Shown here in pieces: positions 32,966-45,100 of a stretch of 64,000 nt of DNA. The position numbers were made by a program, and so were the translations under genes. Each line of letters opens with the position of its first letter. Position 1 is the stretch's first letter. The notes under the pieces were generated by a model, which was not told the origin of the DNA, did no database searches, and worked only from the letters and a program-made list of their open reading frames with translations. The DNA is from Pelecanus crispus (lineage: Eukaryota > Chordata > Aves > Pelecaniformes > Pelecanidae): contig NC_134676.1 in assembly GCF_030463565.1 (NCBI RefSeq), forward strand, positions 3,334,001-3,398,000. The letters are read 5' to 3'.

Positions 32966-33264
32966 ATAGAATCATAGAATGGTTTAGTTTGGAAAAGACC
33001 TTTAAGATCATCCAGTCCAACCATTAACCTAACATTACCAAGTCCACACTAAACCAATCAAGGGTAGACTAGACTAAACCATGTCCCCAAGTGCCACCTC
33101 TGCCCGTTCTTTGAACACCTCCAGGGATGGGGACTCCACCACCTCTCTGGGCAGCCTGTTCCAGTGCTTGACCACCCTTTCCGTGAAGAAATTTCTCCTA
33201 ATATCCAACCTAAACCTCCCCTGGCGCAGCTTGAGCCCATTTTCTCTTGTCCTATTGCTAACCA
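32966..33264 (-). repeat. CR1 LINE fragment, about 299 bp
   Basis: Starts with ATAGAATCATAGAATGG and runs to CTTGTCCTATTGCTAACC on the plus strand. It is the same type and the same truncation point as 30089-30387, in opposite orientation. Confidence 0.95.
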
Positions 33265-35332
33265 CATGGGAGAAGGTACATGTTGGACCTTTTTCTGGAT
33301 TTGACTATAACTTCTGGATTTGACTATAACTTCTGGATTTGAACTTCAGAGATGCTCGTTCGAATGCTTTCGGAGCATGCTTTTGCAGAGCAATGCTGCC
33401 CTGGTAGGGGTCAGCAGCACCTGACAGTAAAAATATCCCAAGCAATTGATCTCGGCAGAGTGGTTGAGGGTGCGCACGCCTTGCTGCTTCCACGTTTGCC
33501 TTTCCTTTTGAAGCAGAGCGGATGGATGCTGGCGTGCTCTCCTGGAGGATGCTGCATGTGCCACCAGCCGGCGCGGCAGGTTGCTCCGGTTGGCTGCCGC
33601 AGCATCTCCGAGTCGTCCTGACCTCCCCAAACCTCTGGGCAGCAGCAGCAGAGGACTAAAACGCCCTTCCAGAATTACGGCTGTGATTTTTCCAGGGGCT
33701 CCAAGTGCGCTTTGGCATCAGGCCATGCATTCAGGAGTTGTGCTGAGGGTGGGATACCTCTGATTTAATTTCAGCCCCCTGTTTAAGTTTGGTATTTGAG
33801 TGCTTTCTGCAGCCTCTGGGGAGAGAGCAAGGGAGACCTGCAAGCAGCTATTTTAATCTGTGTTAAAAAAGAGGCCCAGATGACTATCAGCCATTTAATT
33901 TTTAGACTGCTTATGTTAGGGGAAATGAATCCCTTCGTTGCATCTGCCGCTTGCAGAATATAGATGCTCGTGTCTGCTAAATGCCTTCAGCTTCTCCTCT
34001 CCCATTTGCAGGGGTGGGAACGCGGGGCGAGCTGCGCGTTTTGGAAATGTGAAATTCTAGAGTTAAAAACAAGCTTTCTGGAGGCTTTTCTGCTGTCATT
34101 TTTTTACTTCTGCAGAGTTGTACGTTCCAGGATTTATTTGGTTTCTTTTTCTACATATTATTCCAATGGGGTTAGTTTACTGCAAGCTCTTGTTTTGTTT
34201 CTAAAACCTTGTAAACATGCAACATCAGCTCTTAATTCTGCAGTCACGTTGCATCTCCCATTTAATAATGTCTGGCTTGAAGAAAAATGAGTGTGGATGT
34301 TTGCAGACTCCAGCAAGTGTTTCCAGGAATAATGTCTCCCTGTAACCAGTGTTGATCTTCTGTGGCCTCCCATTGGAAAGCAACTGGGAAGGGGTAGAGG
34401 TTGGAGCAGAGCTGATGCCTGCTCCGATGAGAGCAGCGACGGACACCGGAGTCGGTGCGTTTGAGTAGGAGCAGATGGCAATATGTGATCTGTGTATTTT
34501 GGTATTCGAGCATCGGCGTCGTTCAATGATTACAACTTACCTTCCCTTACTATTCCTTAACGTTTGGCCAATTCTCCTATCCAGCCATCTTTTGGAGAAT
34601 CCTGAAACGCTTTCACAGGGCAGAAAAACATCAGCGAGCAACGCGTTTTCTACAAATTGAGGACTAATCAAGACATTCCCTTGGAAAATATCATATTAAA
34701 AGACGGTGACACTTTGTGCATCAACCCTGTCACTGGGAAGCTGAAATTTTGGGGCTGTGTTACGAAATCCCAGCAAGTTCATCAACTTAAGCTAGCAGTG
34801 AGCGTGGTATCTGTATTTAGCCTCCAGCTCTAAGAGCAGCTAGGGTATTTTTCTGCCCCGGAGTACTGTTCTTGCCTTCAGCAACTGTTTATTCAAAAAA
34901 AAAAAAAAAAAACCAAACCAATGATTGGTGAAATCTAAGGGAGCATTTACACAGAAAAAGGTGTTGTAACTGGCAATGTAAATAACACGCCGTGTTTCTG
35001 GAAATTCAAGTACAAACAGCTTGCGCAGAGCTGCCAAATGATGTGTGAAGTCTCCTTGTTTCACGAAATCAAGAAGAAATAAAAATACGTCTGGTTTATT
35101 GGAAGAGAAAAATAATTAAGATGTGATAGAAAGAGGTTGCAAAAAATACCCAGCTCTATCGTCTTTAAAAATGAGGCATTTTCTATGTGTTAAGTACATA
35201 CATGAGGTTGCACTCACAACTTTTTTAGTATAGAAATACCTTCTTCATCTCTTCATGGAAGTGACAGGTATGTTGGCACAAACACATTGACCTTATCGGC
35301 AGGTTCAGCAATGTGGACCAAGCTTTCCAAAA
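33265..35332. other. Intergenic DNA, no gene seen
   Basis: 2.1 kb with a 19-bp tandem repeat at 33293-33343 (TTCTGGATTTGACTATAAC, 2.7 copies) and an 18-base A run at 34895-34912. No coding sequence is recognised. Confidence 0.7.
33293..33343. repeat. 19-bp tandem repeat, about 2.7 copies
   Basis: Units at 33293-33311 and 33312-33330 are identical and a third is partial. Confidence 0.9.
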
Positions 35333-35568
35333 TAGAATCATAGAATCATTTAGGTTGGAAAAGACCTTTAAGATCATCCAGTCCAACCATTAGCCTAACA
35401 CTACCAAGTCCACCACTGAACCAATTAAGGGGAGAGTAGCAATTTCATGTTTCCTGGCTTGGTGGCTGGATTATTTATAATGAAAGTAAAAACTAGGAAT
35501 CACAAAGGTTGGAAAGGACCTCTAAGATCATCAGTGCAACCATCAACCCAACACCACCATGCCTTCCC
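35333..35568 (-). repeat. Composite CR1 element with two 3' ends and linker (copy 2, inverted)
   Basis: Reading the plus strand: a reversed CR1 tail and 3' end (35333-35414), the same linker as at 11605-11690 but inverted (about 35415-35495, with TTCATGTTTCCTGGCTTGG and TAATGAAAGTAAAAAC), then the reversed 3' end of the other CR1 subfamily (to 35568). The 5' truncation is closer to the tail than in copy 1. Confidence 0.85.
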
Positions 35569-38379
35569 CAAAAAGCTTTTACGTTCTGAAATAAGTAACA
35601 AGATTTTTTTTAAAGGACTCAGTAGCTCTAATAAATACATTTAATACTGTGGGGTGTTTTTTGAAATAATCTATACACGAGTACTTAACAAATGTGAGTG
35701 GCCTCTGACAACTGGTAGATGTGACTTCTTGAGTGTACTGGGCTTCATTTACTCAAGGTTTTTCAACTAGTTTCTGAAATCTGATTATTTCTGTTGATAG
35801 TAAAATAAGTGGTCTTCAAGAAATTCTGAAATAAGTTAAAGATTTTTTCTTTTATTTTTAAAATATTGTTCTTGAACTCACTTCTTGGAGGATGGGGAGG
35901 ATTATTTTTCATTAAAATAATACAAATACAACCTATTTAATGCTGTTATCCCAGGAAACATCCAGGGGCAACTACCCTGATGGCATATGACTGTCTTGTG
36001 TCTTTTGAATGAGCGTTTTGCATACAGCAAAACGTAGCTTCTGCCGAGACAGGAAACATTGCATGAATAAATTGGAACACAGAAAGGAAAAACAAGTTGT
36101 TCCTTTTCCATAGGTGCTCCGACAGGAAATCTGCAAGTTTCTTGGCATCGCTGCCATCCAGTACTTGTCCATGTGGTTTGGCTTCCTCCGATGTCTCCGC
36201 TACCAGGAGGTGCGGAGTGTAACGCTCATGGGAAAGGGAAAAACTTGCATGGCTTTGAATGGTGCTGGTAGGGGAACAGTGATAAAGGCTGAGATAGTAC
36301 CAAGAAATTAGATTTTTAAATTGGGAGAGAGGATAGAGGAAAATTGAGCTCCAGTTACCGACACCCAAGGATGGTTGAGTTGCACCTAAGAGCAAGAAGC
36401 CAAGTAACTGGGCTTGGGGCATTCCTGAGTATGAGCTCTTGGAGATGAAAGAGGCAGCGATGAATAAAGAGGAGGGAAGGAAAATGTCTCAAATTGTTAG
36501 AAGCAAAGTGGAGAAACGGTGTCTGCATTTCAGTAGTGAGTCCCCTTGCTAGGAGCATCACAAGTGTTAGTCCGCAAAGGAAAAATCTCCGGTAGCCCAG
36601 CAAATGAGGGGGAGAGGAACTGGGAGATGCTGAATGCAAAAACGGGGTGGGTAACATTTCATTTACATATTGCAGAGGTGCGGTCCATGAGAAAAAAGCT
36701 TGAGTCAGCAACTTTATCGCATATACTTTCATAACACTGGTATGAAGAAGAGGCTTGCAATAGAGTCTAGAATAAGTCCAAGAAAGCTGAGCCAATCCCA
36801 GATGCCTTCTGCTTAGGCTTGTGTCACCAGAGCCGTATTTTTGTGTGAAGGAGAGGATTAGAGAGTTACAGCCAGAGGGAAATGATCTAAAGACCCATAG
36901 CAGTGTTCTGCTTGTTACCCTACTCCGGTCTCACCGGGATGCGCGTGTGCTCCAACAGTGATGACTAAAGGACTGTCAGCTGAGATAAAAGCTGAGCCTA
37001 AACAAGATTTCCCAACTAAAACAAATTCAAATCACAGATAAATAGGTAGTTATTTTGAGTGCCAATCCCTGAAACTCAGTCTGGAAACTGAGAGTCATTC
37101 TGGGCTCTTTCCCGTTTGCTTATTAACAAGAATAATCCCACAGATGGGTGTTTGTCGCTGCCTCTGGCGAGGTATGAACCGCAGAGGGAAACGAGCCCGT
37201 GAATAATACAGGAATGAAAATTACCACCGATTCCTCCCCATCGGTACAGTTATGTGTTGCAGTCATATCTTTGGAGTAAGGAGTTGCTGCTTGTACCAAG
37301 ACACCTACTTTTTCTAATCTCATCCAAATTTTAGTGCATGGGCTTGCTCTAACGTTGAGGCAGAGCAGAACCTCATTAGTTTCAGAAAGTGCTTGGAGGC
37401 AGCCAAAACCAGGGCTGCAATAACAGCGTGGTTATGGCTTGCTTCGTTTTGGATCAGGATCTAAACTGTTTAAGTCCTGCTGTCTCTAACCCACTGCGTA
37501 AAATGTGCATCGGGTTCTTGGAAACGGGATCTATTCATGCGGGAAAGTAGGGAATAGGTATGTAAATATATATGTGAATATATATATATAGAAAATATTA
37601 CGTAAAAATACCTGAACTGGGAGAACCTCGTGGCTGTGACCAGCTCCCATCTGTGATGGGCTGTAATCTCACACAGCTGCATTTACGGACCTATCCAGTT
37701 GCTTGCTAGCAGTAGTTATGGATTAAACTCTTTTTGGAGCTACTAACCACCCTGACGATGCTTTTGGTCTTGCCAAAGTCTTTTTAGGGCTCGATCGTAT
37801 TGCAGGATGGCAGGGTATGTGAAGTAAGCCTGGGCATGGGCTAGGACTTGCCCCCATCATGCCTTACACCAGTTGAACCTGCTTGTGCACCCCTCCTCCC
37901 CGGGGCCAGCCAGGGACCGGCAGAGGCATATTCCCACATAAGGCAACGCGGATCGCTGGAGCGTTCTCATTGCGATGGAGGAGCTCCAGGCTACGTCAGG
38001 AATCCTCCTTTTTTGGAGGCTGAAAATACCGAGGTTACTTTCTCGATGACAGCTGATTTGCTAGTTTAAATTTAGGGATTGAGATCACTGTGGGCAATGG
38101 GTGGATTTTTTTTTTTTTTTTTTAATGCAGCTGCAGGGGGAAAAGGCTGTGTTCTGCACTTTCCCTAGAGAACTTTACTTTGCAAAGATGTTTTTAAATA
38201 ATGTGGGTTTTATTTTGGACTCCACCAAAACTATTAGTCCTTCTGGTGTTAATAAGATGAGGAACTCGGTGATGAGATATTGGTCAGTGCCTTCTGACTA
38301 TGAGATTTCTGTGATTCATTTGCCCTCGATCAATACCTTCCCATTCATGAGCATTGCAACTTACGGATCTGAGGCAGAA
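35569..38379. other. Intergenic DNA, no gene seen
   Basis: 2.8 kb, AT-rich at its start, with a TA-rich microsatellite (37565-37590) and an 18-base T run (38106-38123). Overlapping minus frames at 35902-36795 show no known domain. Confidence 0.7.
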
Positions 38380-38545
38380 CCTCTACGCAGAGAGGTTGTA
38401 CAGCCTCCATCCTTGGAGAATTTTGTGACTCAGCTGGACAAAGCCTTGAGCAACCTGGTGTGACTTCATAGCTGACCTGGCTTTGAGCGGGGGGTTAGGG
38501 CTGGAGACCTCCTGAGGCCCATTCCAACCTGAATCATCCTATGAG
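38380..38545 (+). repeat. Old CR1 LINE 3' fragment, about 166 bp
   Basis: AGAGAGGTTGTACAGCCTCC, then CTCAGCTGGACAAAGCC, GAGCAACCTGGTGTGAC and CCATTCCAACCTGAATCATC match an older, more diverged CR1 3' end. Confidence 0.85.
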
Positions 38546-39027
38546 CCTAATGTTGAGGTTGCTAGACAGGCTTGGTGATTGGCTCTGGGTCTTTCCCTGG
38601 TGAATAGTTGCTCATTTCAGATGTGTAAGGTTTGGAAACTAGCTTTCTATTGTCTTGTAAGTTGTCCCAAAGAGAGGAAAAACCCACGTTCCTGTGAGCG
38701 TTGCAACTAGGAAGCCTGATTTCCTATGGTTTTGTGTTCTTGAGGTTGATTGCCTTTGGCATTTAAGAAAGTATGAACTCTGATTAAAAGCTTTCTGGTG
38801 GACAAGACTCCCTGGTGTGTGTTTCTCCGAGATTTAATAGGATATGGACCTATAGATTGATTCTGACCCTGAGTGGATACACTTACAGGGTCTTTTCGTT
38901 CTCTCTCTGTTCTCCCCAACACAAACTTTGAGAAACCTTGTAGAACAACTAATTCTTTGAGATCGCTCCTTCTTTGTCCAGTTTGCTTAAAAACTTGCCA
39001 ACATGAGGCACGTCAAGTTCACAGGTT

Positions 39028-39117
39028 CAATCCCTGCTTACTGCAGGGGGGTTGGGCTCGATGATCTCTCAAGGTCCCTTCCAACCCAAAGCATTCTATG
39101 ATCTATGATCTATGATG
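39028..39117 (+). repeat. CR1 LINE tail fragment, about 90 bp
   Basis: GGGGGGTTGGGCTCGATGAT, AAGGTCCCTTCCAACCC and a tail of CTATGAT units identify a very short CR1 3' end of the subfamily seen at 13018-13448. Confidence 0.85.
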
Positions 39118-40912
39118 GAGGGAGAGGGATCCTAAACTGCTCGTCTACGTTCACACGGAAAGCAGAGGTGCAGATGAACTCCAGATCTTTTGGGCCCTCT
39201 TATGTCCTCGGTTTAGGATATAATAGACACCGACCTCTTTGAAAACGTGACCCTTATTCAGGTTTGTATGTGAGAGCTGATATCTGTGAGTAGCTGGTGT
39301 TGTATTTCTTTCTGTCAAGAAAACAAGTCATAATATGGCCTGTGACTTTACAAAAGTGGGATGGACCTTCTTGATCAAGGACAAGATCAAAAAGAAAGCG
39401 GAGTGCTTTGTACGAGGCTCTGGGTGCCCTTTAGCCTCTGATCCTCCTCCCCCTCTGTCTCCTCCTTTTCCTTTTTTTCTTTCCTTTGCTTTATTTGTTG
39501 TCTTTTAGCCCTAGTATTTGTTACTAAAGGCAAAAAATAGTGATGTGCAGTGCTACAGGGGCCACGTAGAACAAAATCCCACCCTGCTTTTCATCTTGGT
39601 GGTTCCACTCAGCTGCTTTCTGCCATGGGATAGTGTTGCAATAGACTCTTAGTCGCTAAAATACCACGGCACGAAAACCTGTGATCTATCTTGGAGCTCC
39701 CTTCCTGCATGTACGAAAGGTTTGCATGTCCCTCAGTCAAGCCTTGATTTTTGTGTTTATTGACTAGGTTGACCAAAACATGGGACAAGTCTTGGGCTTC
39801 AAGTGACAGGGTTCTGTGAATGAGGGGGTCTGAGTGCCCTGCTCCTGCGTCCATGAAGCCCCAGCATGAACACAATAGTAGCAGTCATCGTCTGCAAGAA
39901 AGTATTTTGCCATTGACAGGAAAGATATGGTGAATGGGGCTTCTCTGACCCTTTTCTCCCATCTTGGACACCGGGAGGTATCTAAACATCAGCTCAGTGC
40001 CCTGAAGCATGATGAGCTAATGAAGTCCCGTGAGTAGCGTTACCTTCTTGTGAAGGTTTCCAGTCCATTGGCAACTAGTGTCACCACACTGTCTAAAGGA
40101 CAGAGGAACATCAGGAAAACGAGGACAAGGAGCAACAAGAGTTGTTAGGGTCTGGAGGTACTGTCGTCTTGCACTGTGGGGTGTTGTGCCGTGTTCAGGA
40201 TCCCTAAACCAGCTGAGTGATGGTAATCTGGTAGCAAGAAGAGATGGCATGAAAACCCTGTGCCTCCTGGAAAGGAGAAAGGGTGTTCTAGCCCTGCAAA
40301 ATATCGCACGTTTGATCATTTTATTTTAGGCAGTCAGGTTTCTCTGCTGGGATGGAGGAATGCAGCTTATGTTTCACACAGAAACGTGGGCTCGTTACGC
40401 CCTGGCTTCTGCCACGCGGGGAAGGTCCATACCTGCTGATGGTTATGAAAGTTTGAACAGTAACCTGCCTCATTTACATATGTTAAAATAAGTATTTTAA
40501 CAAAGAACTCTGTGTTCTGGCTAATTGTCCATTCAGTGCCCTGGTCAGCTCTGAAATGCCATCAAGGAGAAGATTGGCCTCGCCAGGGAGAGGTCACGAC
40601 TACAAAGAGGCAGAGGCAAGGGAGAAGGAGCAAGCACGACAGGATTTTTCTGAGTGCTGAGATCAATGGGTTGGTCCCCCCATGCTTCCCACACTCTCTT
40701 TGTTGCATTTCCAAAGGAAATACGGTGCAGGAGGGTGGTGTGAGTCAAACAACATGGCCTGAAACAGTGGTGGTACGAGCAGGACTCGTGTGGTTGTGCT
40801 CCACCTCCTGCAAACCAGCAGAGAAAGCTCTCAGAGGAGAAGAAAAAGGCCCATTTAATCAGGAAAATTGTTATAATTACGTTGTAATGATACCTGGGTC
40901 TCACATGTGGTA

Positions 40913-41020
40913 TTAGTTTCACTGAGAGACTTCAAAGCGCTGCTAGATAAGTGCTGCTGGGCTCCTGTAGCAGGTAGGGAAACTGAGGCACGCAGCTTTG
41001 GTCCTCACTGAGAGGTGAGG
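40913..41020 (+). repeat. Possible ancient SINE/MIR-like remnant
   Basis: ACTTCAAAGCGCTGCTAGA and GTAGGGAAACTGAGGCACG resemble core motifs of old amniote SINE families. The match is short and I cannot align it properly by eye. Confidence 0.3.
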
Positions 41021-42080
41021 AGACGACTCTGTGCTATAGACAGAGACAGATTTTGCTGCTCTCATGCTGGGCAGCCCTAGGGAGCAGCCCAAGAGAGCCA
41101 AAGCAGTTGTCCCTCTCTGGAGCATGACACACACACCCCCTGCCAAAGCTCAGGTGCCTAAGATGGGATTTAGGTGGAGTTCAGACCTGAACTTTCAAAT
41201 TTTAACCCCCCCCAACCTGCTGCCTTAGTGCTGTTTTCTGGGTCCTTGCCATCCATCTCACCTTGCTCCAGGCAGGGTCCCTGCTTAAGTGCGTGGGGAT
41301 TCCAGAAGCCCCTTCAGAGGTATTTCAAATCCAGGCCATGACAAAGCTCTGTCTCCAGACTGGGTTTGCAGGAAGCTTTTTTGTTCCTGGCAGCAAGCCC
41401 AGGCTACGATCTGAGTGCCTCCGAGCTAAACCCGGCGTAACTCCTCTTCCTGGGCTGAACTCGCACTCGAGCTGGATTTCTCCATTGATTTTATGGGCTT
41501 GCACAAATTTTATTGTGAACATAATGACTGGAAAAAGGCCATCACCAAGGTCTCTTGGAGCACGTGGTGGCTCTCCAAAGAGGCCAGGAATCAGCCACAC
41601 CTGCAGAGCAAATAAACATATGGGTCGTAGAACAAGGGTGCAGGTCATGGGGGAGATAAAAAACATCTGACATCTCCTACCTGGGGTGCGTTTGGCTCTT
41701 CCAACCTGAATCCCATCAAAGTTTGCTAAGGTTTTTGTTAGGAAAATGGATGACCGGTCTGAGTCCACAGGGAGACCTGAGGCCAAACGGCATGGGTCCT
41801 AAGCCTCTGAGCGGGGACATCTATACCTGCTGCTGTCCTGACAAAGAAACCATCTGTACGTCTTGCTGCTAGCTTGATCGCTGCTTCTAAATTTGATCCT
41901 GGCACATGGAAATACTTGTCATCTAATGAAGCAGCCGGCTGGAGAAGCTAGTTGGCAGGCTGCAGCGGGGAGCGGTGTCCAGCGTGCATCATGTTTTGGC
42001 ACGTCCATCTCTGTTTCTAGCCGCCTTGGAAGATTTCCCAAGATATTAGCTCTTTATGAAAAAAAAAAAAAAAAAAACAA

Positions 42081-42108
42081 CCCAAAACCCAAAAAAACCC
42101 CACAACCC
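42081..42108 (-). other. Predicted G-quadruplex motif (minus strand)
   Basis: Four C runs of 3-4 bases (42081, 42088, 42098, 42106) with spacers of 4, 7 and 4 bases satisfy the usual G3+N1-7 pattern on the minus strand. They follow an A run. Confidence 0.5.
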
Positions 42109-45100
42109 AATGCCTCTATTGCAGCACATCACTCCATAACTGGCTTCCTGCAGTTAACTGGAGTGGGGGGCTGGCGCAGGTGAACAGCTGTACCTCGTGG
42201 TAACGCAGCACACTCATTCTGGACTTCATCCAGCCTGCTCAGCGATGATTATCCCTCTCTGTCTTTTATGAACACCCTTAAATAGAGATGATCTGACAGC
42301 AAAATTACTGGAGCAGGCTTCTAGGAAAGTCTGCCATGTGCGCTGCCTTGGGGAGCCCCGTAGGCTTACAGGGCAGGCATCCTCGAGCGCTGGAAAGCCC
42401 GACCTCAACTGAGATACCTGTGTGCTTCAGGTTTGCTAAAAAGCAATTTATTGAGATATTTTTCTACCTTATAGCTGATGCAGCTCATAGAACAATTTAT
42501 CTCACAGGTGAATTGCAGCCAAGCAAAGCCGTGACATGGGTTCAGTGAATCCAGATGTTAGCACTGGCAATCGCTGACTACTTTTGCGGGTTTTTTGAGG
42601 CTTCTGTGGCAGCTGGAGGCCGGGCACTTATTTTATTGCTAGGTTGGCTTTGCACCTCTTTTCCTCTTGTATCAGCTCCTAAGAAAGCAGTTAGACAGCG
42701 AGTTTCAGGAGCTGCCCCGCTGCATCTCCTGCTCAGCACGGGATGACGGCAACTGGGGGATGTTGGCTGTGGTTCAAGGCTCTGAAATGTGTGATGGATG
42801 CGGTACAGCGATGTCTCCCAGCGTTGCTCAACTGCTAACCGCACACAGATGACTGCAATCACAACAATTTGTAGGCATGTTTGACTTCTGTAAGGTTGGA
42901 TGACAAAGAGCCTGACAGGAGGACAGCGCTGACCTTAGTTCCACAATGACCAAATAAGTGTGTTTGTTTCTATTTATGGCTGGGTTTTTTTTTTCAGATG
43001 AGATCTGCTGATCTGTGGTACCAGTTTATGAGTACTTTGGAAAAATATCCATGTGGCTGACATCTCAAATAATTGAAAGTGGGTTTTAATGCCGTTTGTT
43101 GAATGAAGCAGGGGTTTGCAAAAGATGTCAGCATTGGATTGGAGTTGGCCAACATTGACGTGGTCACAGCTAACTGGGAAGCTGAATATGTTGTGCAAAT
43201 ACAGAATGGAAAAAAAGGTGATGTGAGTGACCTTTCTGATGTGATAGGAAGTATTGCGAGTGGGCTATCGTGTCCAAAGTGGATAGCTAGAGAAGAGACG
43301 TCCTTTCATTCTCCATCCATCCATCCTTGGGACTTTCCATTCCTCTTTGACCCCTAGTGCCAGCTTCCTTGCAGAGAAGGGAGGAGAAATAATCAGTAAA
43401 GATGTTTGCTCTGGGAAAAAATGTATTGTGGTAACTTCAGTAATCAGCATGATACACCAGGATGCTGAAGGCTTTCGAAAATCATGTAACCCAAAAGTTA
43501 TGTTTTTAAAGTAAGATTGTAGTGTGCTTCAGAGTTCAACAGTGCTTTTAATTCAGCCTTCCAGTATGGCTGGAATAAATTGGGGGGTGGGGTGGGGCGG
43601 GTATAAGAGCCTATCAAAAAAAGGAGGGTTACCTAATACGATCTAAGATCGACTTATTCAGGGAACACCCTGGGGATGTGTAATTGGAAGGTAAAATAAC
43701 CACGTATATGATGTTACAGTAGGCTGTCAGCAAGTGGCTGTGTTCCACGCAGACATCCAAGAGGTTTTCTTTAATGTGCGAGCCAACGCTCAGTTTGGGG
43801 AGGAGAAGCCGCGGTGATGTTAGCTTTTCATTACGTCCTGTTCCGCAGAGACGCGCCGTGCCTTGGAGAAGCAAGTTATGAACGCGGTGACTTCTCGCGT
43901 GTCTGCTTTGCTCTGAATTTTCTAATAGGGCAGTTTAACTGATGTAAATGTGTTACTGAAATGAGCTGGTCCAGATTTTGGGGCTGATTTCTGCTCCCCT
44001 GGAATGGTAACCCGGGAGGTTACCTGAAGAGCAGCCCTGGTCCTGGTGGGAGATATTCCGTATAGCACTACAAATGCATATGTATAAAGAAACACGTACA
44101 AAGGAGACGCCCCTCTAGGCTCATGTACATGGTGAACTTGGGAACCAGATGCTTGTTAAGGAGGTCAAAATCTATATGTCTCTATATGCCCCCCCTGTGA
44201 ATAGTTTCCTCTTTAGCAGCTGAGCCCATCACCTGCGTTCAGGGTTTGAATTTGACACCTCTGCCAAGTTTGACATTTCCTGGCTCTTTTTAACCAGGGA
44301 ATTTCTCCTTGCTGTTTTTCTGGGCTAGGAGAGATATTTGATGATATTCATGAGCCTCTAATCCGCTCCGTGGCTTATGTGTGCAAGACACTGCCTGATC
44401 TGGGATCCTCTCCATCCGCAGCTCTGGGAGAGGCAGAAGAGCAGGGACTTGAGAGCTCTTTGTACAACGCAGCAATTCAATAAGTTTTAATATTGCAGGA
44501 ACCCCGGCTCGCCTTAAATTGCCAGCGCTGAACTGTACAGCATCCATATGTATCAGCTTTCTTTTTTATGAATCACTTGCAAAGCCCGTCTTTACCTCTA
44601 GAAATGTTGCTGAAATTCATTCATCTCTAGCTGTACTGCATTTATCTCCAGGTCAGACACCAGCTCCTAAGTGGGATCTGATACTGATTCAAAACAGACT
44701 GAGACTTTTCATCAAAATCCTTTTCTTTAAGTGCACCGTGGCAAATCTGGATTTTTAATACGTTTGAGGAGAAAAATAACTTATTTTGCCTCTTGCAGAT
44801 AGTCTTACTCTAAAACACGTCGGCTGCAAAAGTAGGAAGCGTGTCCGTGCAAAGGGGAACTTCTGCGAGGGTTTCTGCTGAAGAGGTCAATATTTATTGT
44901 CAGGCTGCTCGAGGGTGAATGAATGGGTATAAAATCGTGTGATACCAGTATCTGGGGTTACGTCGAGTCAGTGAACTTCGATTGCAGCAGAGGTAACACC
45001 TCAGGCCCTCTCTTCCAATAGGGAAAGGACTTTTACGGGGCGAAATCAGGAGAGTTTGTCGACCAATGACTGTTTGCTCTGGGAGTGAGTCACATTCATA

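Noticed and set aside
39085..39117. Short regular repeats that could suggest a CRISPR-like or satellite array
   Set aside because: These are the terminal CTATGAT/ATTCTATGAT units of CR1 elements. There are no spacers.
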